This document shows, piece after piece, positions 1 through 5,102 of a stretch of 5,102 bases of DNA. Under the pieces are notes generated by a model that did not search any database, was not told the origin of the DNA, and worked only from the letters and a program-made list of their open reading frames with translations. Both the position numbers and the translations under genes were made by a program. This DNA comes from an uncultured Candidatus Altimarinota bacterium (GTDB taxonomy: Bacteria > Patescibacteriota > Gracilibacteria > BD1-5 > UBA6164): positions 1 to 5,102 of the forward strand of contig CALDZW010000011.1 of the NCBI GenBank assembly GCA_937944175.1. The letters are read 5' to 3'. Numbering within the stretch: the first letter of the stretch is position 1; every line of letters starts with the position of its first letter.

Positions 1-1158
1 TCATATTTTTCTACTTCTATTAGTCATGATGTCTCTTTTACTCAAAAATGATCTCAATTTGAGTGATATTATTTTTCAAACTATTATACATCTGATGATA
101 CATACTGAGTGTATATTGATGGACTAAAAAAAAGTGGAATATCATTTGAATCAACACTATTATACAAAGATAAGAACTGAAAATATAATTACGTAGTAGA
201 TTACTCAAAAAAAATAATTATTAATGCTGATCAAGTATATGGTGTAAGTCAAAAAAAAGATCTATTAAACCAAATTGTGTCTGATAATAAGCTCATAGAT
301 TCTAATTATACAGATACCCTACTATCTTTGGAGCAAGTAACAAGAAATATAACTCAAGGAATGAGTAAGTCAGAAAAAATAGTAACTATATATAAATATA
401 TAACAGATACTATTTCTTACTCTGAAAATCCCAGTTTTGATCAGGTAGAAATTTTTTCATGACTAGATACATATAAGAATAAAGTATGAGTATGTGAATG
501 ATATGCTAAACTTTTTGTTTATATGTTATTGTTTGCATGAATTCAAGATGTTGAGTTTATTGCTTGAGATGTAGTAGATGCTGAAGATTTCCCAGAAATA
601 TGACATGCATGGGTAAGAATTGGAGATAAATATTATGATCCTACATTTGATGATCCTGTATGAGATGAAATAGCTAAAAAAGAATACGAATATAAATATT
701 TTTGACTCCCAAGAGATATTTTTTATGCAAATAGGTTTGATCTATGATCAACTCCTGAAAGTCTAGAATCTAAATCAATGCAGTTTAGACAAAACTTTGT
801 TGCACAGCGTTATTCATATTTAGTAGATAAGTATAGGTTATATAATTATGAAATACTGAATGAACCAAAGTTTTTCAAAGACAATAATCTCAAAATATGA
901 AGTGAGATACATTTAGAAGAGTTATGAACAATTATTGAGACAATAACTATTACAGAAGAGATTAGTGGTGAAACTTATTATTTTTCTAACTGAGAAAAAC
1001 AAAATATCTCATGAATTAAATATTTCTCGATTGATGACTCAGTCTCACTTAATCTTGTATTACAAGAACTTGATTACAATCTCTCATGAGTAAAAATACT
1101 ACAATGGAATTTGCCAAATGGGACACAAGAAACAAGGATTTGATTTAATATACAATAA
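1..1158 (+). CDS. Transglutaminase-like domain protein, 5'-truncated (TGA read as Gly)
   Basis: This is the C-terminal 385 residues of a protein whose start lies upstream; the frame is open from base 1 and ends at TAA (1156-1158), followed at once by a second TAA. Nineteen in-frame TGA codons (for example at 49, 64, 106, 178, 460, 487, 499, 601) must be sense codons. The core is a transglutaminase/cysteine-protease-like fold: nucleophile Cys at visible residue 165 in VGVCEGYA, His at 202 in GHAWV, and Asp at 213 in YYDPTFD. The order and spacing are typical of the superfamily, and several motif glycines are TGA-encoded. About 115 residues precede the core with no recognisable motif. About 170 residues follow it; the last 80 or so look beta-rich and could be an Ig-like or binding module (inference). 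Bacterial relatives are often peptidases or protein-modifying enzymes, frequently exported, but the N-terminus that would show a signal peptide is missing. The substrate is unknown. The triad call is firm; the specific function is not. Confidence 0.85.
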
Positions 1159-1171
1159 TAAAAAAAACCAC
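1159..1171 (+). promoter_or_regulatory. Short A-rich spacer upstream of the helicase start, no Shine-Dalgarno
   Basis: Only 13 bases separate the TAA of the transglutaminase-like gene from the ATG of the helicase gene. They are almost all A (TAA, then seven more A's, then CCAC), with no AGGAGG-like sequence and no room for a promoter. The helicase is therefore probably co-transcribed with the gene upstream. Its translation may rely on an unstructured A-rich leader or on coupling to the upstream stop codon (inference). Confidence 0.4.
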
Positions 1172-4100
1172 ATGAGTAGCTCTGATGCTTTTGAGAAAAA
1201 TTATGCCATACTGAATCCTGAACAAAGGGATGCTGTAGAGACTGTTTATGGTCCAGTGATGGTAGTGGCTTGACCAGGAACATGAAAGACTCAGATTATT
1301 TGACTGAGAACTGCTAATATCATTACAAAGACATGAGTGAATCCAGAGAACATTCTGATCACTACTTTTACTGATGCTTGAGTGATTGCTATTAAGAAAA
1401 GATTGCTGGATTTTATATGAGAAGCTGCTTACAAAGTTAATGTGGTGACAATTCATTGATTTGCAGAAGAAGTTATTAAAACATTCCCAGAAAAGTTTAT
1501 TGATGAAAGAGCAGGTTCAGTTATTGATGAAGTTGATTCTATAGAGCTATATGAAGATATTTTCAATAGACTTTTATGAAAAACTTCATCAAAGATTACT
1601 ACAGATTCCCAACTTGAATATTTAACAAGTCTCTGAGATCCATATTTTTATTTGAGAACTGTGAAGTCAAAGATATGAATTCTTAAACAAGAATGAGTGA
1701 CCCTTGAGAGACTAGATCAGATCATAAAAGAACAAAGAGAACTATATAATAGTGAACTTGAAAATTTAAAAGATAATAAACGTATTAGAGACCTTGAGAA
1801 AAGAACAGCAAAAGATACTGAAATGTATGATAAACATATTTGAAAACTTAAAGAATTAGCTCATATTTTTAAAGTATATCAAGAAGAATTAACAAACAGA
1901 AATCTCTATGATTTTAATGATATGATTAATTTTGTACTTCAAAAGTTTGCTACTGATGAGGATCTTAGGTATCACTATGCAGAAAAATTTCAGTTTATTA
2001 TGCTTGATGAGTTTCAAGATACAAATAATGCACAAAATCAGATTATTAACCACCTCCTCAGTGTTGATCTAGATATAAGTTGAGAAGATAATTACAAAAA
2101 AGAAAATGAGCCTAATATCATGGTAGTATGAGATGATGACCAATCCATCTACCGCTTCCAATGAGCAAATATAGAAAATATTTTAGGATTTTTTACTCTT
2201 TATCCTACTACAAAAGTAGTAGTACTTAAATATAATTATCGTTCCCTTCAACCTATTCTTGATACTGCTACTCATTTGATTACTCATAATGGGGAAAGAA
2301 TTACTTCTCGTGTAAATTTTATAGACAAAAGTTTAATAAGTTGAAGAAAGATTGATGAATCCACCAAAGACCTCCTTCCTCAAGTTGTTCATCTACAAAG
2401 CGATATTGATGAAAAAATATTTGTAGCTGAGAAATTAAAAAGTCATGACTCAGTTAATTATTCAGATTGTGCTATAATAGTTCGTTCTAATAAAGAAATT
2501 CTTGAATGGACTGAATTTTTACAATGAGAAGATATTCCAGTAGAATCAAAATTACAATCTAATATTTTGAATTCATCCTTTGTTAAATTCATCATTAACT
2601 ATTTATGACTACTAATAGATCCGTTTTTTGATGAAGAAAAATTCATAAATATTTTATTACATGATCTAGTAGATGTAAACAATATTGATGTGTATAAAAT
2701 TAATAGAGCATTGTTCAACACAAATTATACCAAAAAATTCAAAATAAAAATTCTTGATTTTTTATCAGATGAAACTGAACTGCTCAATCTTGAACTCACT
2801 GATATTGATGCTATTGAAACCTTCAAGGAGAAATTTATTGAATTGAGCAGCCTTGTTCAGTGAGTAAATATAGTAGAAATAGTAAAATGTATAGTAGAAG
2901 CATTTGATATTCAAGAATATATTAGTTCTCAGTGAACATTTGATGACTTACAAGATCTCTTCACACTCATTAGTTATGTGAAGAAGTTTGTTGATATTAA
3001 TAAGGATTTTTGATCAAAAGATTTTTTAAGAAAAATAGAACTCTATAAAAAATATAACTATATTATCCCAAGACAGGTTACTAAGAAAATCAGTAAATGA
3101 GTACAGCTTATAACAGCTCATTCTTCAAAATGACTTGAATATGATACAGTATTTATTCCAGGAGTGAATTATTGATCTTGGGATGGGAAAAGAGTTTCTG
3201 ACCTTCTCAAACTTCCAGAAACAGTGAGTTGAGAATGATTTCAATATGAAAATCTTGAAGTAAAAGAAATTACTAAAATTAAAAAACAAAAAACATTAGA
3301 GGAAGAAAGACGTCTCTTTTTTGTGGCTATTACTAGAGCAGAAAAAAATCTCTATATTACTATTCCTTGAAGCAAAGATAATAAAGTATTACTTTCAAGT
3401 AGTTTTATTGCTCAAATTCAAGCAGATGATGACTGAGTTTTAGGGAATATTATAACTATCCAGTCAGAAGATGCTTTTATAGATACTGAGATTGATAGCC
3501 TCAGGGAGAAATATCTTAAAAAAAGTGTGACTACTCAAATCACTAATACTGAAGATACAGAAAATAAGCTTAAATATATAGAGAATTTTTTACTAACATA
3601 TAAACTTTCTCCAAGTGATCTGAATAAATTCTTAGAAGATCCTCAAGTTTTTTTGAAAGAAGCTGTTTATAAATACCCATTTGTAGATAATGTATTTACC
3701 ATTTTTTGAAAAGTTTATCACAGAGTATTAGAGCTATTTTTTATTGAGTATATAAAGAATGAGACTCTCCCAGAACTTGAATTTTTAGTATCACGATTTG
3801 AATGGTTATTAAAAAAAGAAGTGCTTACACCTTGAGAATATACTGATCTTCTTGAGAATGGAAAAAATGGTCTTACTTGATACTATGAGACATATAAAAT
3901 GCAGTTCACAAAGCCACTTCATTTAGAATATAATTTCAGGCAAAAAAATATTCATTTCAATGGAGTCCCTCTTACTGGGAAAATAGATATGATTGAAAGA
4001 GGAGATTTTTCTAACTCTAGTTCTCAAGCTCAGTGATGACAAATGGCCTTCTTTAAAGAATCAATAAATTTAGTAGATTTTAAAACTTGAAGTTGTAAAA

Positions 4101-4393
4101 CACTCTGAGTAATAAAGTGACTTGATAAATTCTGAAACAAAAAACCATGATATCAACATGGGAAATATTATAGACAGCTGCTTTTTTATAAACTCATGTG
4201 TGAATTAGATCCAGAATTTTCATCTCAATATGAAGTTTGATGACTGACACTTGATTTTGTAGAATGAAAAAAAGAGGTATACAAAAAAATTACAGTAGAT
4301 TACACTCAAGAAGATTATGTAGAATTTAAAGAATTAATTCAAGATACGTGGGCAAAAATTAATGATTTGAACTTTTGGAAAGATTATCTGTAA
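1172..4393 (+). CDS. UvrD/RecB-type helicase fused to a PD-(D/E)XK nuclease (TGA read as Gly)
   Basis: This complete 1073-residue gene starts at ATG 1172, just before the Q motif, and ends at TAA 4391. It contains 41 in-frame TGA codons. Superfamily 1A helicase motifs appear in order: Q motif LNPEQRDA (Gln18); Walker A AGPGTGKT (33-40, Lys39); TIHGF (His95); Walker B LDEFQDTN (278-285); motif III GDDDQSIYRFQGAN (320-333); motif IV KYNYRS (353-358, Arg357); motif V AHSSKGLEYD (from 649); motif VI EEERRLFFVAITRA (710-723). Residues 176-241 are charged and probably helical or coiled coil, in the 1B region. The C-terminus is a RecB/AddB/Cas4-like nuclease: LSPSDLNKFLEDP (812-824), GKVYH (His850), GKIDMIE (Asp939), VDFKTG (Asp969, Lys971) and RQLLFY (Gln1002). 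All catalytic positions are present. The four-Cys iron-sulfur signature of AddB-type nucleases is absent. The family unwinds and resects DNA ends using ATP; this layout resembles AddA, AdnA and RecB. Its exact role (repair or degradation of foreign DNA) and any partner subunit cannot be seen here. Confidence 0.93.
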
Positions 4394-4433
4394 ATTGATC
4401 TTACTTTTTATAGGAAGAGATGCGATAATATTC

Positions 4434-4460
4434 TTGCGAATAAATAATTCACACTATAAT
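4434..4460 (+). promoter_or_regulatory. Putative sigma-70-type promoter for the glycosyltransferase gene
   Basis: The 99-base gap after the helicase gene contains a perfect -10 hexamer, TATAAT (4455-4460), 32 bases upstream of the ATG at 4493. A partial -35, TTGCGA (4434-4439, four of six matches to TTGACA), precedes it with a 15-base spacer, slightly shorter than usual. Transcription would start near 4467 and leave a leader of about 26 bases. In such AT-rich DNA a chance TATAAT is plausible, so the support is the combination of its place in the only sizeable gap and its distance from the start codon. No convincing terminator was found for the upstream gene in the same gap. Confidence 0.45.
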
Positions 4461-4492
4461 ATGTTCTTAGTTATATATTAAGATGTTATTCA

Positions 4493-5102
4493 ATGAAAGT
4501 TTTCAAAGCTCTAGACACAAAAGAAAGAAAAATACTGATTCTTCATGATACCTTTTTGTACAAATGAGGAGGGGAGAGACTCATACTCATGATGGCAAAA
4601 GCACTAGATGCTGATATTGCGAGTGGTTTTTTTAGTAGGTGAAGTTTTAATCTGAGAGATGAATGATTTCAGTGAAAAATGATTGAAATTAGTAGTGAAG
4701 TATTTAAAAAATGATTTAGGCATCTAAAATTGAAACAAGCATTTTTGTTCCAAACAAAGTTTTTAAAAGAATATGACACAGTTATTTTCTCTGGAGACTG
4801 TATAAGTGCTGTCAGAAACTGTAGAAAAGATGCTCATAAAATTTATTATTGTCATACACCTCCACGTTATTTATATGATCTAAGAGACGAATATGTAAAA
4901 AAACTTCCTAAGTATACAAAATTTGCATTTGATGCCATAAGTTTTGTCTTTAGGAAAATGTATGAAAAAGATATTATTTCTTTTGATAAAATTCTTACTA
5001 ATTCACAAAACACGGCAGCTCGTCTCAAGCACTTTACTTGAAAAGAGTCAGAGGTTTTGTATCCACCTGTACAGTTAGAAAAATTCAAATGGATTGAACA
5101 AT
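4493..5102 (+). CDS. GT4-family glycosyltransferase, N-terminal half, 3'-truncated (TGA read as Gly)
   Basis: The gene starts at ATG 4493 and is open to the window edge, giving 203 complete residues, about half of a usual 370-400-residue GT4 enzyme. An in-frame TAA at 4457 limits any upstream extension, and no better ATG lies before the first beta strand (KILILHDTF, residues 13-21). Recognisable GT-B N-terminal domain features are the glycine-rich loop GGGER (25-29), the strand VIFSGDC, YYCHTPPRYLYDL (118-130) and the inter-domain region TNSQNTAARL (169-178) followed by YPPV (190-193). Six TGA codons (4565, 4640, 4664, 4673, 4712, 5039) read as Gly, including the first glycine of the loop. 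The family transfers sugars from nucleotide-sugar donors in polysaccharide or glycolipid synthesis, usually at the inner face of the membrane. The donor-binding C-terminal domain lies outside the window, so the sugar cannot be predicted. No Shine-Dalgarno precedes the start. The family call is strong; the substrate is unknown. Confidence 0.88.

Larger units (their letters stand above)
1..5102 (+). other. Alternative genetic code: UGA used as glycine throughout
   Basis: All three genes are read through by in-frame TGA: 19 codons in the first, 41 in the second and 6 in the third. GGN glycine codons number 7, 14 and 4 respectively, so UGA is the main glycine codon, and GGC is not used. Critical family glycines encoded by TGA include Gly34 and Gly38 of Walker A (1271, 1283), motif III Gly320 (2129), motif V Gly654 (3131) and the nuclease VDFKTG glycine (4088). 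Trp positions such as GHAW use TGG, which argues against the Mycoplasma-type UGA=Trp code. Tandem TGATGA at 4034 and 4238 rules out sporadic readthrough or selenocysteine. Such genomes are known to carry a tRNA-Gly with anticodon UCA and to lack release factor 2; neither locus is in this window. Confidence 0.95.

Noticed and set aside
277..462. A short standalone gene of 61 residues
   Set aside because: It is bounded only by a TGA at 460 that is a glycine codon here. The frame continues on both sides and is part of the transglutaminase-like gene.
1145..1456. Minus-strand open stretch of 103 codons
   Set aside because: It lies opposite the start of the helicase gene and across the upstream stop, and its translation is Ser/His-rich with no recognisable motif. 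The plus strand there encodes the Walker A and motif Ia region, so this is a shadow.
460..4265. Many in-frame stops suggesting pseudogenes, or selenocysteine or UGA=Trp decoding
   Set aside because: Every interruption is TGA, never TAA or TAG, and conserved glycine positions coincide with TGA. Selenocysteine would not explain dozens of sites including tandem ones, and Trp positions use TGG.
4429..4442. Possible terminator hairpin TATTC-TTGC-GAATA after the helicase gene
   Set aside because: The stem is only five AT-rich base pairs, has no following T-run, and overlaps the proposed -35. It is too weak to call.
4589..4594. Internal ATG-ATG downstream of AGGAGG as an alternative start for the glycosyltransferase
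   Set aside because: The spacing from the SD-like core is 16 bases, too long, and starting there would delete the first beta strand and the GGGER loop.
4730..5041. A separate small gene starting at TTG 4730
   Set aside because: Both ends are artefacts of treating TGA as stop (4712 and 5039). The same frame from ATG 4493 gives a continuous GT4 domain.
4867..5088. Minus-strand open stretch of 73 codons
   Set aside because: It is fully antisense to the glycosyltransferase, whose plus-strand translation carries clear GT4 motifs; no independent support.

Overview
The window is low-GC bacterial DNA (AT-rich by eye) that only makes sense when TGA is read as glycine (translation table 25). With TGA as a stop, the plus strand breaks into short pieces. 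With TGA as Gly, it resolves into three long plus-strand genes that cover nearly everything. I count 66 in-frame TGA codons against 25 GGN codons. Many TGAs fall exactly where conserved families require glycine: the helicase Walker A loop, helicase motifs III and V, the nuclease VDFKTG motif, and the GHAW motif of a transglutaminase. TGG is still used for Trp, and both visible gene ends are TAA. This code is known from Candidate Phyla Radiation lineages Absconditabacteria (SR1) and Gracilibacteria (BD1-5/GN02). The window alone does not say which of the two it is.

Layout. Bases 1-1158 hold the 3' part of a transglutaminase-like protein with an intact Cys-His-Asp triad; its start lies upstream of the window. 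After 13 bases, bases 1172-4393 encode a complete 1073-residue protein with a UvrD/RecB-type superfamily 1 helicase followed by a RecB/AddB-type PD-(D/E)XK nuclease. A 99-base gap (4394-4492) holds a likely promoter with a perfect TATAAT. Bases 4493-5102 hold the N-terminal half of a GT4-type glycosyltransferase that runs off the right edge.

Functional picture. The first two genes are close enough to share a transcript, but no functional link between them is evident. The helicase-nuclease probably processes DNA ends during recombination or repair, or degrades foreign DNA. The glycosyltransferase appears to begin a separate transcription unit, perhaps for surface polysaccharide or glycan synthesis. 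I saw no RNA genes, CRISPR array, insertion sequence, convincing terminator or sizeable repeat. The noteworthy biology is the recoded UGA and the single-chain helicase-nuclease, which shows no sign of an iron-sulfur cluster. I found no clearly new multi-gene system.
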